DNA from: a virus
DNA: 59,486 nt
Reading direction: 5' to 3' (one strand)
IMG/VR virus record: IMGVR_UViG_3300027917_000004
Span: 1 to 59,486 of that record
Shown piece by piece: positions 8,117 through 18,297 of this stretch (the stretch's first letter is position 1; each line of letters opens with the position of its first letter). The notes beneath the pieces are model-generated. The model made no database searches. It had not been told where the DNA came from and saw only the letters and a program-made list of their open reading frames with translations. Made by a program: the position numbers and the translations under genes.

Positions 8117-10189
8117 ATGCCGCACTCTTCGTTCAAAATCCTTCCCGGTGTCGATCAAAACAAAACACCAGCACTTAACGAAGCGGCTATTTCAGAAAGC
8201 CAGCTGATACGGTTTATTCCTGACCGTACGTTGGGTGGTCTTGTTCAAAAGCTTGGCGGTTGGACGAAGTTTTATGCCAATACAATTGGCTCTATTGTTC
8301 GTTGTCTTTGGGCTTGGGAAGATACGAATGCCAACTCATATCTAGCTGTTGGCGCAGAAGGTTTGCCCGCTAATGGCGGCGGTGCACTTGAAGTCATTGT
8401 CAGCGGCGGCGCTACTGACATCACTCCCCAAACGACCGTTGTTAATATTCCTGTCAGCTTCTCAACGACTTTGGGAAGCAATGAGGTTATCGTTACAGAT
8501 ACAGGTCGTAATGCTGACAACTACGATGTTGTTGACCTAAAGACACAAGTCTCCGTTGGTGGTCTTGTCCTTTTTGGCCAGTATCAAGTTTACAATCCCG
8601 GTGCTTCAGCAAACACCTATAAAATCTATGCCACTAATGTTCTTGGTGAACCCGCGTATGCTACATCTACGGTAGCTAACGGCGGTGCCGTTCCAGATTT
8701 TTCAACGACTAGCGGCAGCGACTTTGTCGATGTGACGCTTGCTAATCATGGTTTGGCAATTGGTGACACGTTCCCAATTTTGATTGCTACCAGCGTTGGC
8801 GGTGTGACACTTTATGGGAACTACATTGTTACAGATGTTATTTCGTCTAGCGTTTTCACCATTTCTGCTAGTACGCAAGCATCTTCGACAACCACCGGAT
8901 TTGAAAACTCCGGCAATGCCTATTTCATTTACTACAATGGAATTGGCCCCCTTCCCGGCGGCACTGGTTACGGTGTTGGTCCTTATGGCGGGGGCGGTTA
9001 TGGGACCGGTATTCCACCCGTTGCAGGGACAGGCACACCAATTAACGCGATTGATTGGACCCTTGATAACTGGGGCCAAATCTTAATCTCATGCCCACTT
9101 AACGGCCCTATTTACCAATGGGACCCGACAAGCGGAAATCCAACTGCGCTCATTATTCCAGAAGCTCCATCTGTTAATGATGGGATATTTGTGGCGATGC
9201 CTCAAAGGCAGATCATTGCTTGGGGTTCCACATTTAATGGAATTAAAGACCCGCTTTTGATCCGCTGGTGTGATGTTAATAATTTCACAGCGTGGATTGC
9301 ACAGATCACCAATCAAGCGGGGTCGTATCGCATTCCTAAAGGCTCACGCATTGTCCAGTGCATCCAAGCTGGTCAACAGGGCCTTATCTGGACCGATCTT
9401 GGCATCTGGGCCATGCAATATGCTGGTCCTCCATATGTCTACCAGTTCAACGAACTTGGTACTGGCTGCGGATTGATTGGCCGCAAAGCTGCAACATCTG
9501 TTGGTGGTCTCGTTTATTGGATGGGCCAAAGCCAGTTTTATCGTCTGTCAGGTGGTGGCGTTGAACCAATCCGCTGCCCTGTTTGGGACGTTGTTTTCCA
9601 AGATTTAGATACCAATAACTTGGAAAAAATCCGTGTCGCGCCAAATAGCCGATTTGGTGAAATTGCTTGGTATTATCCGACCAAAAACAATGGCGGCGAA
9701 ATTAGCCATTACATCAAGTATAACTACATCCTTGATCAATGGGATTTCGGCCAGCTTGCTCGTACGGCATGGATCAATGAATCTGTGCTTGGCCCTCCGA
9801 TTGGCGCGGCTCCAAACACCTATATCTACCAGCATGAAACCTCGACTGACGCTGATGGCGAACCGATGAACTCGTCATTCCAGACAGGTTATTTCGTGCT
9901 AAATGAAGCCGACAATAAGATGTTTGTTGACCAAGTATGGCCTGACATGAAGTGGGGCTATTACGGTGGGACGCAAAGTGCCAACGTCAATTTGACTTTT
10001 TATGTCGCAGATTATGCGGGTCAAACGCCGACATCGTATGGCCCATTTACCCTGACACAGGCTACAACCTACATTACGCCGCGTTTCAGAGGCCGTCTTG
10101 TTTCCATTAAAATGAACAGCAATGACATTGGCTCGTTCTGGCGTATTGGTAATACACGCTACCGCTTTCAGCCGGATGGGAAATACTAA
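8117..10189 (+). CDS. Tail hub / DNA stabilisation protein, P22 gp10-like
   Basis: The 690-residue protein opens with KILPGVDQNKTPALNEAAISESQLIRFIPD and GLVQKLGGW (residues about 6-50), the pattern of phage stabilisation proteins of the P22 gp10 class, and continues as a beta-rich propeller-like body with WGSTFNGIKDPLLIRWCDVNNFTAW and GLIGRKAATSVGGLVYWMGQ segments (about 370-470). In P22 this protein forms a ring below the connector and closes the packaged head. It overlaps the next gene at TAATG. Confidence 0.85.
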   Translation: MPHSSFKILPGVDQNKTPALNEAAISESQLIRFIPDRTLGGLVQKLGGWTKFYANTIGSIVRCLWAWEDTNANSYLAVGAEGLPANGGGALEVIVSGGATDITPQTTVVNIPVSFSTTLGSNEVIVTDTGRNADNYDVVDLKTQVSVGGLVLFGQYQVYNPGASANTYKIYATNVLGEPAYATSTVANGGAVPDFSTTSGSDFVDVTLANHGLAIGDTFPILIATSVGGVTLYGNYIVTDVISSSVFTISASTQASSTTTGFENSGNAYFIYYNGIGPLPGGTGYGVGPYGGGGYGTGIPPVAGTGTPINAIDWTLDNWGQILISCPLNGPIYQWDPTSGNPTALIIPEAPSVNDGIFVAMPQRQIIAWGSTFNGIKDPLLIRWCDVNNFTAWIAQITNQAGSYRIPKGSRIVQCIQAGQQGLIWTDLGIWAMQYAGPPYVYQFNELGTGCGLIGRKAATSVGGLVYWMGQSQFYRLSGGGVEPIRCPVWDVVFQDLDTNNLEKIRVAPNSRFGEIAWYYPTKNNGGEISHYIKYNYILDQWDFGQLARTAWINESVLGPPIGAAPNTYIYQHETSTDADGEPMNSSFQTGYFVLNEADNKMFVDQVWPDMKWGYYGGTQSANVNLTFYVADYAGQTPTSYGPFTLTQATTYITPRFRGRLVSIKMNSNDIGSFWRIGNTRYRFQPDGKY

Positions 10190-10545
10190 TGACCGCTTCA
10201 CTCAGTGATATCCTAACGGCTCAGAAAAACGGTGTGGTTGCCATCAACAACGTGGCGCAGACCAATCAGCGTGCGCTTGGCGTTGTGACATCTCAAACAG
10301 TTACAGCGTCCACGGTTATTTTCGTTGGCTCTGGGTATCTTGTGAATTTTTCCGTGGTTGTCGCAGGAAGTGCTGCGGGAACCATTTACGACTTCAATTC
10401 CACAACATCACCTCCAGCGGCAGATGCTCTTTGCGCTGTCCCGGCAACGGTTGGCGTAATTAAAACAGGTCAAGTATTTACCAATGGTTTGGTTATTGTT
10501 CCCGGCACGGGACAATCCATCAACGTCACATATTCGCCGGGGTAA
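10189..10545 (+). CDS. Small conserved virion protein
   Basis: 118 residues, mostly beta (VTSQTVTASTVIFVGSGYLVNFSVVVAGSAAGTIYDF, residues about 33-69). It lies between the tail hub and a basic virion protein with only a 1-nt overlap to the former, so it probably belongs to the tail. No catalytic motif. The pattern recalls small beta-sandwich proteins found beside gp10-like hubs in environmental phages; the exact role is unknown. Confidence 0.75.
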   Translation: MTASLSDILTAQKNGVVAINNVAQTNQRALGVVTSQTVTASTVIFVGSGYLVNFSVVVAGSAAGTIYDFNSTTSPPAADALCAVPATVGVIKTGQVFTNGLVIVPGTGQSINVTYSPG

Positions 10546-10548
10546 ACC

Positions 10549-11154
10549 ATGCCGCTCAAAAAAGGCTCATCTCAAAAAGCAGTTAGCTCGAATATCAGCG
10601 AATTGGTCCATTCTGGCCGTCCGCAGAAACAGGCTATTGCGATTGCTCTTGATGTGGCGCGGAAGCCTAGAAAAGCTTTTGGCGGCGCTCCGGCCCCTAA
10701 AACGCTCCCAATACTTCCAAAGGCTCCCGTTGCTAAAGGTGTCCAACAGGAAAAATTGCATGTCGGGCCGATCCATAGCCATGTAGCTGGCCGCACTGAT
10801 CACTTGCCTATGAAGGTTCCGTCAGGGTCCTACGTCATTCCAGCCGACATTATTTCTTCCATGGGGGAAGGAAATACAATGGCTGGTTTCCGGGTCGCCA
10901 AGCGTATTTTCAGCCGCCCAATTAATTACATGACCGGGTCTCCCGGGGCTTCGGCTTTTGCCAAGGGTGGTAGTGTTGAGCCTGTAGAAATTGTCGCAGC
11001 TGGCGGAGAATATGTTATTCATCCTGATGATGTAGCGTATCTTGGCGGCGAAGATTTAGATAAAGGTCATGCGGAGCTTGATAAATTCGTCAAACTCCAG
11101 AGAGCAAAAACTGTTAAAACACTAAGGAATTTACCGGGGCCAAAAAAGGACTGA
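10549..11154 (+). CDS. Basic virion-associated protein with KGSSQK start
   Basis: 201 residues. It starts MPLKKGSSQKAVSSNI ... GRPQKQAIAIAL, a short motif that recurs at the start of many phage structural-region proteins. A middle segment (GRTDHLPMKVPSGSYVIPAD) and a C-terminal half (FAKGGSVEPVEIVAAGGEYVIHPDDV) follow. The FAKGGSV segment belongs to the K/R-x-GG motif family seen in several other proteins of this genome. Likely a head/tail accessory protein; function unknown. Confidence 0.72.
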   Translation: MPLKKGSSQKAVSSNISELVHSGRPQKQAIAIALDVARKPRKAFGGAPAPKTLPILPKAPVAKGVQQEKLHVGPIHSHVAGRTDHLPMKVPSGSYVIPADIISSMGEGNTMAGFRVAKRIFSRPINYMTGSPGASAFAKGGSVEPVEIVAAGGEYVIHPDDVAYLGGEDLDKGHAELDKFVKLQRAKTVKTLRNLPGPKKD

Positions 11155-11163
11155 GGGGGTCTT

Positions 11164-11655
11164 ATGGCTAATAGCTTAGGGGTAAGAATTGGTACTCCAG
11201 CCGATGTTCATAAAATGATGGACCTTGCGTTGGCTGCCTGTGACGAAAATGGGTTTATTGAGCCAAATCCTGCTAAATTATTGCAGGAAATTTGGCCCGC
11301 ACTAAACCAAGAGGGTGGGCTGGTTGGAATAATTCCGGGCAAGGAGGGCGCTTTAGAAGGCGCGGTCCTTCTACGCATCGGAAACATGTGGTATTCTGAC
11401 CATGAAGTCTTGGAGGAAAAGGCCATTTTTATTCACCCTGATTTTCGGAGTGCAAAAGGTGGCCGGGCGCGGAAACTCTGCGAGTTCTCCAAGCATGTAT
11501 CTGATTCGCTGGGCGTCCCATTAATCATTGGGGTGCTTTCAAATCATAGGACGGAAGCAAAAATTCGTCTTTATGAACGTCAATTTGGCAAGCCAAGCGG
11601 CGCATTTTTCCTTTATAATGCCACTACTGGTGGCTGGAAGGACGCTGCGGAGTAG
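11164..11655 (+). CDS. GNAT-family N-acetyltransferase
   Basis: 163 residues with the GNAT layout: VRIGTPADVHKMMDLA at the start, a beta core (GAVLLRIGNMWYSDHEVLEEKAIFIHPDFRSAKGGRARKL, residues about 63-102) whose HPDFRSAKGG...L corresponds to the acetyl-CoA-binding loop, and the terminal KIRLYERQFGKPSGAFFLYN. It is preceded by GAGGGGGTCTT. GNAT genes at this spot in the virion cluster are common in related podoviruses; target (virion or host protein) unknown. Confidence 0.8.
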   Translation: MANSLGVRIGTPADVHKMMDLALAACDENGFIEPNPAKLLQEIWPALNQEGGLVGIIPGKEGALEGAVLLRIGNMWYSDHEVLEEKAIFIHPDFRSAKGGRARKLCEFSKHVSDSLGVPLIIGVLSNHRTEAKIRLYERQFGKPSGAFFLYNATTGGWKDAAE

Positions 11656-11660
11656 AAATT

Positions 11661-14600
11661 ATGGGCGGCAAATCAACTACTTCGACACAGACAGTATCTA
11701 TCCCGCCAGAGGTTATGGCGCGGTATAATGCTGTAAACGCCCGTGCTGAAGATGTTGCCGCCACTCCATTCCAGCCATATTCCGGTAAATTTGTCGCCCC
11801 GCTTTCTCCTACCCAACAAGCTGGCGTACAGAACACCAATGTCGCGGCAGGACAGGCCCAGCCTTACTATGGCGCGGCTACCGGCCTGACCCTCGCTGGG
11901 GCTCAGGATGTTGGCGCTCTGACCCCCGGTCAGATTTCCTATTATCAGAACCCATATACCCAAGCGGTCGTTGACCCTACGGTTCAAGCCCTTCGCCAAC
12001 AGCAGGGTCAGCAACTTTCGCAACAGCAATCCGATGCTATTCGGGCTGGCGCATTTGGCGGTGACCGTTCTGGCATCCAGAGGGCTGTCCTGCAAGGCCA
12101 ACAGGGTCTCGCTACGGCTCAAGCTATCGCGCCATTGTACCAGCAGGGCTACGGACAGGCTGTCCAGACCGCTGCCGGTCAACAGGGCGTTGTAGCCTCG
12201 GATTTGGCTCGTCGGATGCAAGCTGGTTCGCAAATTGCTGGCCTTGGTGCTGCGGCTCAACAGGCGGCTATCCAAGGTGCGCAAGCCCAACTTCAAGCTG
12301 GTGGCGTCGAACAACAGACGCAACAGGCCGATCTTACCGCCCAGTATCAGCAGTTCCTGCAACAGCGCGGCTATCCGTTCCAAGTCGCCCAGTTCCTTGC
12401 AAATATTGCGATGGGCACTGGCGCGTTGTCTGGTTCGACCACGACCACAGAACAGCCCAGCGGCCTGTTTTCGGATAAGCGTCTCAAGCACGATACAGAG
12501 CGTGTTGGCTATACTGATGACGGTTTGCCGATCTACACGTTCAAATACAACGGCGACAATAAGACCCAAATGGGTGTTATGGCGCAGGATGTTGAGAAAA
12601 AGCATCCTGATGCTGTTGGCGAGGCCCAAGCCTCTGACGGTCAAATGTACAAGACCGTCGATTATGGGAAATTGGACGCTAAAGAACGCGCTTATGGCGG
12701 CGGTTTAGACCCCAATTCCATGGGCGGCGCAGTCATGGAGTCTGGCGCATTTGCCCGTGGCGGATTCCTCGGTGGTGGCCTTGTTGGCGACACCGAAATG
12801 AAGTCCATGATGGCTAATATGAAGCAGCCACTGGGCATGTATCAGCAAGCTGGTTTGTATGGCTCAACACCATATCAGACCCCTTATGGACCGGGTCTCG
12901 GCATCCGTGGGGATGCCGTTCCCGTCCCTTCGCTTGTGACGGCTGGTTCTCTCAAATCTCCGCCACCTAGCGCGCTTCAGCAAGCTACATCTGCTTATAA
13001 GCAAATGAGTGATTTGGGCCAGATGGGTTCCGGTCTTTATGATTTTGGTGAGCGCGTTGCCGTTGGCCGCCCAGAAATCAAAGACGATAAGGGTAAAGTA
13101 ACCCAAGAAAAGTCATCTGGTCTTCTTGGTTCGGCTGGCAAGTATGATCCTAAGCAAGGGTGGCTTGGCTCAAAAGAAACAGCTGCGACTGGCGGTCTTG
13201 TTGGGCGTCTTCACTACGATATGGGCGGCGATCTTCCTTATAGCTCGGGCCAACAGGGTTATGACCCTATGGCTGAAATCATTAAGCAAGGTCAGCAGCA
13301 GCATTATGAACTTGCCAAGCCCGGCCAACTTCCAAAGCGCCCAGAGCCTTTGAAAGATGCCATGCAGACCGGAATGCAGATGTATTCCGCTGGCAAAATG
13401 GGTTCCAAAATTATTGATAAAGGTAAGGAACTTGTCGATAAAATGGGTAGCGAGCCAATGGCACCGGCTACCGGTCAAGTTCAAACTGACATTACAGCTA
13501 TGCCTGTGGCTCGCCCAACTGGCCTTGGTGCTGCTCCAGTTAACCCAGATGCCCCGGCTGCTGGCGCGAAAGCTGTTGAAGCAACACAGGCTACGCCAAA
13601 CGTTGCCGGGACCTATACGATCCCCGGCTCCGGCCAGACCGTTACTCCCGGATTGGCATCTGGTGCTGAAGCGCCTACGGCTGCTGTTGCTGAAACTATG
13701 CCGGAATCGGTGGGCGCTGCTGCTGCCCCCGCTGCTGAAACAGTCGCGGCTGCGGCTCCAGAAGCATTGGGTGCGGCTGAAGGTGCAACTGCACTTGCCG
13801 GTGGCGCAGAAGCACTGGGAGCAGCTGGTACGGCTGCCGCGGGTGCTGAAGAAGCTCTTCCATTTTTGCTTGCACTTCTTAAGCGTGGTGGCCGCGTCAA
13901 TGATCATCATTACGCAGAGGGCGGCTTGGTTCCGCGCCACGGTTATGCGAACGAGGGAACTGTTTCCTCACCTGCATATGACCCAGAAGATTTGGCAATC
14001 CGCACTATTGCTGCGGAAACTGGTGGCGATCCCGATGAAACAAAGGGTATCGCTGCGGTTATCAAAAATCGTTTGGATTCTGGCAAGTATGGTAAGTCCC
14101 TTGGTGACGTTGTCCTTGCTAAGGGGCAGTTCGAGCCTTGGGCTAATCCTGCCGCTCCTAATTATCCGATGCGTTTTGAGCCGGGCAACAAGCGTTATGA
14201 AGCTGCAAAAGATGCTTGGAACGCTGTTCAACAAGGCGATGACCCAACAGGTGGCGCTACTCATTTCTGGGCTCCGGCAGCACAAAAAGCATTGGGCCGT
14301 GCTGCACCAAGCTGGGGTCAACAAGGTGGCGTAGATATTGGCGCTACACGTTTTCATAAATTGGAAGATGATGGCGGTCTTGGCTCGAAGTACATGACCT
14401 ATGCCCCCCAGACAGGTGGCCTTGGTAATGCGGATGCTTTGAAGGCTATCGACCAAGCTGCGGGTAAGGCAACTGGGCTCGCATCTTATTTCCCGACAAA
14501 GAAAGATGATACCGGCGCTGAAACAACGGATTGGAAGAAAATCCTTATTCCGTTGGCAACCGGCATTGCTGGTGTGGCTGGTGCTCCAACCCGTAATTTG

Positions 14601-15923
14601 GGTACGGCTTTGGCTTTAGGTATTGGCGCTGGCGCTAAGAGCTATGCTGACATTGACAAGCAACAGGCTGACATTGCGTATCGCGAAGCTGAAACAGGTA
14701 AGCTTACGCAAGAAACTCAATTGTCTATGATTGATCGTCTTATCAAGATCAATCAGGTTCGCTTCCTTAATAAGTTGCAGCCAATTAAAACAATTGATGA
14801 ATATATGCGCCGCGCAAAGGATAACACTCTTTTGACGGATGAGCCTTCTGCGGTAGGCACTACAGGTGCAAAACCAGCTGGCGCAACTGTGCAGCCAGCC
14901 GCTGGTACACAGCCGTCTGAAGCAGCTGGTCAACCGGGGGCTAAAACTGAAGAAGCGAAAGCTCCTAGCGCCATTGATTGGAACCAAGTTGTCGATGTCG
15001 ATAACATTGAAAAAATGGGCGAAAAGGTTAACCGTTTGGAATCTTTGTTGAGCATCGAAACGGACCCTGACAAAATTGTATCCTTGACCAAGCAAATTCA
15101 AGACATCAACAGCCGCATTAAAGATGTTAAGGCACAGCCTTCATTGTTGTTGAAGAGCGGCGAAAAAATTACGCCGCCGTCTTGGGCTGCTCAACAGCGT
15201 TATGAGCAGAATTTGCCAGAGATTAACAAGACAGCAAACCAAATAGCTGAAAAACAAAAAGCAGCAGACGTAAACATGTCGCAGCTTGATAATATCGAAA
15301 AGGCTCTCGGCATTCTGCAAAGCGGCGCACTCATGAATTATAAAACTGATTTTGCTCGCGCCATGAATGCCGCTGGGTTCCCAGTTTCCGATAAACAAAT
15401 GTCGGATGTCGTAGAGGCACAAAAAGTAGTTAAGGATGCGTGGAACCAAATCTTTGCAAAAGCCGCCTCTCTTCCCGGGACAATTCGTAACCTTGAACTT
15501 CAAGGCGAGCAAAAAGCATCGAATGATATCAGCATCGAACCCGGTGCGAATAAAAACATCCTTGTTAATGGCAAGGCTGGTGTCGCTTATGAACGCCAAC
15601 ATGCTATTGATTGGAACAAGGCTCGATTGGAGCAGGGCGCACGGTTTGACCCATTGACGTTTGAAAATCAATGGCGAGCAGATCATCCTCAACTGTTGGA
15701 TCAGCTTAAAGCCCAATATACCAAGGATATTGCTTTGATGGGTGACACCCCCGTTAAAGATGGGAAAATTCTTGATTATGGGAAGCTCAAGGAAGGTCAT
15801 TCCTATATCATTACACCGGACATGATCACCCCTATGGGCCAATCTGTTGGTATCCAACAGCCCACAAAATTTAGGGCTGAACGTGGTCCAAAAGGAAATA
15901 TCGTTCTCAATCCGGTGCAATGA
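11661..15923 (+). CDS. Large ejection-type virion protein with S74-like and cell wall hydrolase domains
   Basis: 1420 residues. The N-terminal ~250 are Gln/Ala-rich and helical. At about 271-335 is SDKRLKHDTERVG ... YKYNGD-like ... MGVMAQDVEKKHP ... VDYGKL, the pattern of the S74 intramolecular chaperone usually found at the C-terminus of tailspikes, here internal. Residues about 770-905 (RTIAAETGGDPDETKGIAAV, GATHFWAPAAQ, VDIGATRFHK) match SleB/CwlJ-type cell wall hydrolases. The rest is low-complexity Ala/Pro and coiled coil. Between the tail hub and another large helical protein, it most likely is ejected into the host and digests peptidoglycan for DNA entry. Confidence 0.82.
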   Translation: MGGKSTTSTQTVSIPPEVMARYNAVNARAEDVAATPFQPYSGKFVAPLSPTQQAGVQNTNVAAGQAQPYYGAATGLTLAGAQDVGALTPGQISYYQNPYTQAVVDPTVQALRQQQGQQLSQQQSDAIRAGAFGGDRSGIQRAVLQGQQGLATAQAIAPLYQQGYGQAVQTAAGQQGVVASDLARRMQAGSQIAGLGAAAQQAAIQGAQAQLQAGGVEQQTQQADLTAQYQQFLQQRGYPFQVAQFLANIAMGTGALSGSTTTTEQPSGLFSDKRLKHDTERVGYTDDGLPIYTFKYNGDNKTQMGVMAQDVEKKHPDAVGEAQASDGQMYKTVDYGKLDAKERAYGGGLDPNSMGGAVMESGAFARGGFLGGGLVGDTEMKSMMANMKQPLGMYQQAGLYGSTPYQTPYGPGLGIRGDAVPVPSLVTAGSLKSPPPSALQQATSAYKQMSDLGQMGSGLYDFGERVAVGRPEIKDDKGKVTQEKSSGLLGSAGKYDPKQGWLGSKETAATGGLVGRLHYDMGGDLPYSSGQQGYDPMAEIIKQGQQQHYELAKPGQLPKRPEPLKDAMQTGMQMYSAGKMGSKIIDKGKELVDKMGSEPMAPATGQVQTDITAMPVARPTGLGAAPVNPDAPAAGAKAVEATQATPNVAGTYTIPGSGQTVTPGLASGAEAPTAAVAETMPESVGAAAAPAAETVAAAAPEALGAAEGATALAGGAEALGAAGTAAAGAEEALPFLLALLKRGGRVNDHHYAEGGLVPRHGYANEGTVSSPAYDPEDLAIRTIAAETGGDPDETKGIAAVIKNRLDSGKYGKSLGDVVLAKGQFEPWANPAAPNYPMRFEPGNKRYEAAKDAWNAVQQGDDPTGGATHFWAPAAQKALGRAAPSWGQQGGVDIGATRFHKLEDDGGLGSKYMTYAPQTGGLGNADALKAIDQAAGKATGLASYFPTKKDDTGAETTDWKKILIPLATGIAGVAGAPTRNLGTALALGIGAGAKSYADIDKQQADIAYREAETGKLTQETQLSMIDRLIKINQVRFLNKLQPIKTIDEYMRRAKDNTLLTDEPSAVGTTGAKPAGATVQPAAGTQPSEAAGQPGAKTEEAKAPSAIDWNQVVDVDNIEKMGEKVNRLESLLSIETDPDKIVSLTKQIQDINSRIKDVKAQPSLLLKSGEKITPPSWAAQQRYEQNLPEINKTANQIAEKQKAADVNMSQLDNIEKALGILQSGALMNYKTDFARAMNAAGFPVSDKQMSDVVEAQKVVKDAWNQIFAKAASLPGTIRNLELQGEQKASNDISIEPGANKNILVNGKAGVAYERQHAIDWNKARLEQGARFDPLTFENQWRADHPQLLDQLKAQYTKDIALMGDTPVKDGKILDYGKLKEGHSYIITPDMITPMGQSVGIQQPTKFRAERGPKGNIVLNPVQ

Positions 15924-18295
15924 TGGCTGATCAAAACGCTCCTTCCTCCATCGATCTTGGCGTCCCTTTTCCAGAAAAAGAGGACGTAAAATCGATTGAG
16001 CTTGAACCAGTTACATCTGAAACACCGGGCGTCCGTGGGTACGAATCCCGCGTCCGTGAATATATGCCCAAGGCTACAGAAGCAGTTTTGGCAGCAGACA
16101 AAGATACGCTTGCCGGTATCCCGTATCAAAGATTTACGATCCCATATAGCTCGCTTCCTGTAGTTGGACCACTCTATAGGTCTGCTGTTTCTGCTATTGA
16201 AGCGGCTCGCGGAATGGGTGAAGGCGAAACTTTTGGAGAGCGTCATACAAGCAATATTGCTTGGAAAGAGGCTTTAGATCGTGCGCGCCAACAACAGTTT
16301 CCAAAATCTCAAGTTGCAAGTGAAGTTGCAGGTGGCTTAACGGCTGCTTTGGCAACACCAGCTTTAGAGGTTGGAAATATTGGCGCTCAAACAATGCAAA
16401 AAGCCGCCCAATTTTTAGCTCAAAGAGAAATGCCAGCATTTGGAGAAATGATTAGCAAAGTTCCGGGCGCTCTTTCTGAAATAGCTAAGGGTGGTATTTA
16501 CGGCGGCACTTCATCTCTTGCGGAACGTAAGCCCGGTGAAACTCTTGCAGAGACAGGTGAGCGGACTGCTATTGGAACTGCTATTGGTGCGGGCGCTCCA
16601 GTTGTTGCTGGTGCCGCTAGAAAAGGTATTGATAAATTTGGCGAGTCAATACTCGATCCCAAAACAGCCGTTCTTCGTGAGCTTTATGGCGTTTCACCAT
16701 CTATGGGTCCAAAATCAAAAGGACCTATGACTCCAGAAGAATTTGTGTCTCTGCAACAGGCTGGCAAGGATGTAAATGTCGCTGATATTATTGGCGCGCC
16801 AGAAAGAATTTCCAAAGCAGCTGGGGCAAGCACTGCTGACAATCGTCTTGATTCCTTAAATCAAAGGCTTCAAGAAAGGTTTGAGGCCAATATTGGTAAC
16901 ATTGGCCGTACGGTTGATAATGTTTTTGGCACACCTGTGAATGCTTTCCAGCTTAGGGATCAAGCAGAAAAAATTGCTCGGAATACAAACGCACCTTTGT
17001 ATAACCGCGCCTATGCCCACCCGGACGCTCAAAATATTTGGGATGATTCAATTGGGCGAATCCTTAATACAAATGAAGGCAAAACCGCGCTTCAATGGGC
17101 TGATAACGAAGCCCGAAAAGCTGCTGTCGATGCTGGTCGCTCCGCACCTCGCAACCCATTCCAGATTGATGAACAAGGGAACGTCACTCTTCGCCCCGGC
17201 GAAACTGGTGCGCCGCTTGAGTTTCTTGATTGGGTAAAACGAGGCCTCAACAAGGTTTATGCAGAGCAAAGTTCTTCTGCAACGGGTCCGCGTGATCCGG
17301 CTCGTCAATCTACGCAAGAAATTACCGAATTATTCACCAATCTTCTTAAAGATAAAGTTCCAGCTTATGGGGATGCTTTGTCAAATGCGGGTAAATTTAT
17401 TCGCGGTGATAATGCATTTGATGCAGGAACGAAATTTTTTGAGCTTCTACCAACTTATGGCCGCACAAATCCGGGTCAACTTGACGCTCAATTGGCAAAG
17501 TTTAGTCCTTTCCAACGGAATCCATTGTCTTATGAAGAACAGCAACAATTCCGTCTAGGCATTGGTTCTTGGATTAAAGAAAACCCAACACAAGCGGCGG
17601 CTATCTTTAAAGGTAACAATGAAGCCTCTGTGAGAGCTAAAGAAGCCCTTCAAAAGGTTCTTGGCGAGGATGCTTATCGATCTATCGACCAATCAATGCG
17701 AGTTGCCCGTGTTTCAGATTTGGTTAGGGAAATCAGAGCAAATGTAACTCAAAACCAAAATATAACACCAAAGCAGATGTTTTTATCTACAGCTGCGGGT
17801 TCGTCAATCCCATATAACTATGAACATATTATTAATATGGTCCAATCCCATCCTTATATGGCTGCTCTAAGCGGAATATATGGTCTTGGCTCTATGGGCT
17901 CACGAATGATGGGTAATCGCCGCATGAATGCACTGTTGGATATGGCTTCATCAGAAGACCCGGCAGTTGCAGCTAAGGCTGCTGAAACTCTGTCAAAAAT
18001 TGCAGCTGGTGACACGCGGTGGGAAAAATCCCTAAATAAGATTGAAGACACATTGAGCATTTATTTGGCTCAACAACATATGGGCGAACCAGCCCTACCA
18101 GTTGTTGGACCAACAAAGCTTGAAGAACGCAAAATGGGTCGGAAGTCTGGTGGCCGTGTTACCGCAGAAGGCCTTGTCGCTGCTGCTGAACGCGCCAAGA
18201 AGGCCGTCAACAAAACGACAGAGCCGTTGCTGAATAAAGATGATACTTCCGTGGCGCGGGCTCTGGAAGTCGCAAACAAGCATATTGAGGGCTGA
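15920..18295 (+). CDS. Large helical ejection/internal virion protein
   Basis: 791 residues, start overlapping the previous stop (ATGATG; either ATG possible). Mostly alpha-helical with an Ala/Gly-rich hydrophobic stretch near 130-220 and no enzymatic motif. The C-terminus carries GRKSGGRVTAEGLVAAAERAKK, a member of the K/R-x-GG motif shared with other virion proteins of this genome. Position after the hydrolase protein and before tail fibre genes suits a P22 gp16/gp20- or T7 gp15/16-like ejection protein. Inferred from context. Confidence 0.72.
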   Translation: MMADQNAPSSIDLGVPFPEKEDVKSIELEPVTSETPGVRGYESRVREYMPKATEAVLAADKDTLAGIPYQRFTIPYSSLPVVGPLYRSAVSAIEAARGMGEGETFGERHTSNIAWKEALDRARQQQFPKSQVASEVAGGLTAALATPALEVGNIGAQTMQKAAQFLAQREMPAFGEMISKVPGALSEIAKGGIYGGTSSLAERKPGETLAETGERTAIGTAIGAGAPVVAGAARKGIDKFGESILDPKTAVLRELYGVSPSMGPKSKGPMTPEEFVSLQQAGKDVNVADIIGAPERISKAAGASTADNRLDSLNQRLQERFEANIGNIGRTVDNVFGTPVNAFQLRDQAEKIARNTNAPLYNRAYAHPDAQNIWDDSIGRILNTNEGKTALQWADNEARKAAVDAGRSAPRNPFQIDEQGNVTLRPGETGAPLEFLDWVKRGLNKVYAEQSSSATGPRDPARQSTQEITELFTNLLKDKVPAYGDALSNAGKFIRGDNAFDAGTKFFELLPTYGRTNPGQLDAQLAKFSPFQRNPLSYEEQQQFRLGIGSWIKENPTQAAAIFKGNNEASVRAKEALQKVLGEDAYRSIDQSMRVARVSDLVREIRANVTQNQNITPKQMFLSTAAGSSIPYNYEHIINMVQSHPYMAALSGIYGLGSMGSRMMGNRRMNALLDMASSEDPAVAAKAAETLSKIAAGDTRWEKSLNKIEDTLSIYLAQQHMGEPALPVVGPTKLEERKMGRKSGGRVTAEGLVAAAERAKKAVNKTTEPLLNKDDTSVARALEVANKHIEG

Positions 18296-18297
18296 TC

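Noticed and set aside
11673-12644. 323-codon antisense ORF
   Set aside because: Shadow of the Gln/Ala-rich 1420-residue protein, whose motifs (S74-like, SleB-like) are on the plus strand.
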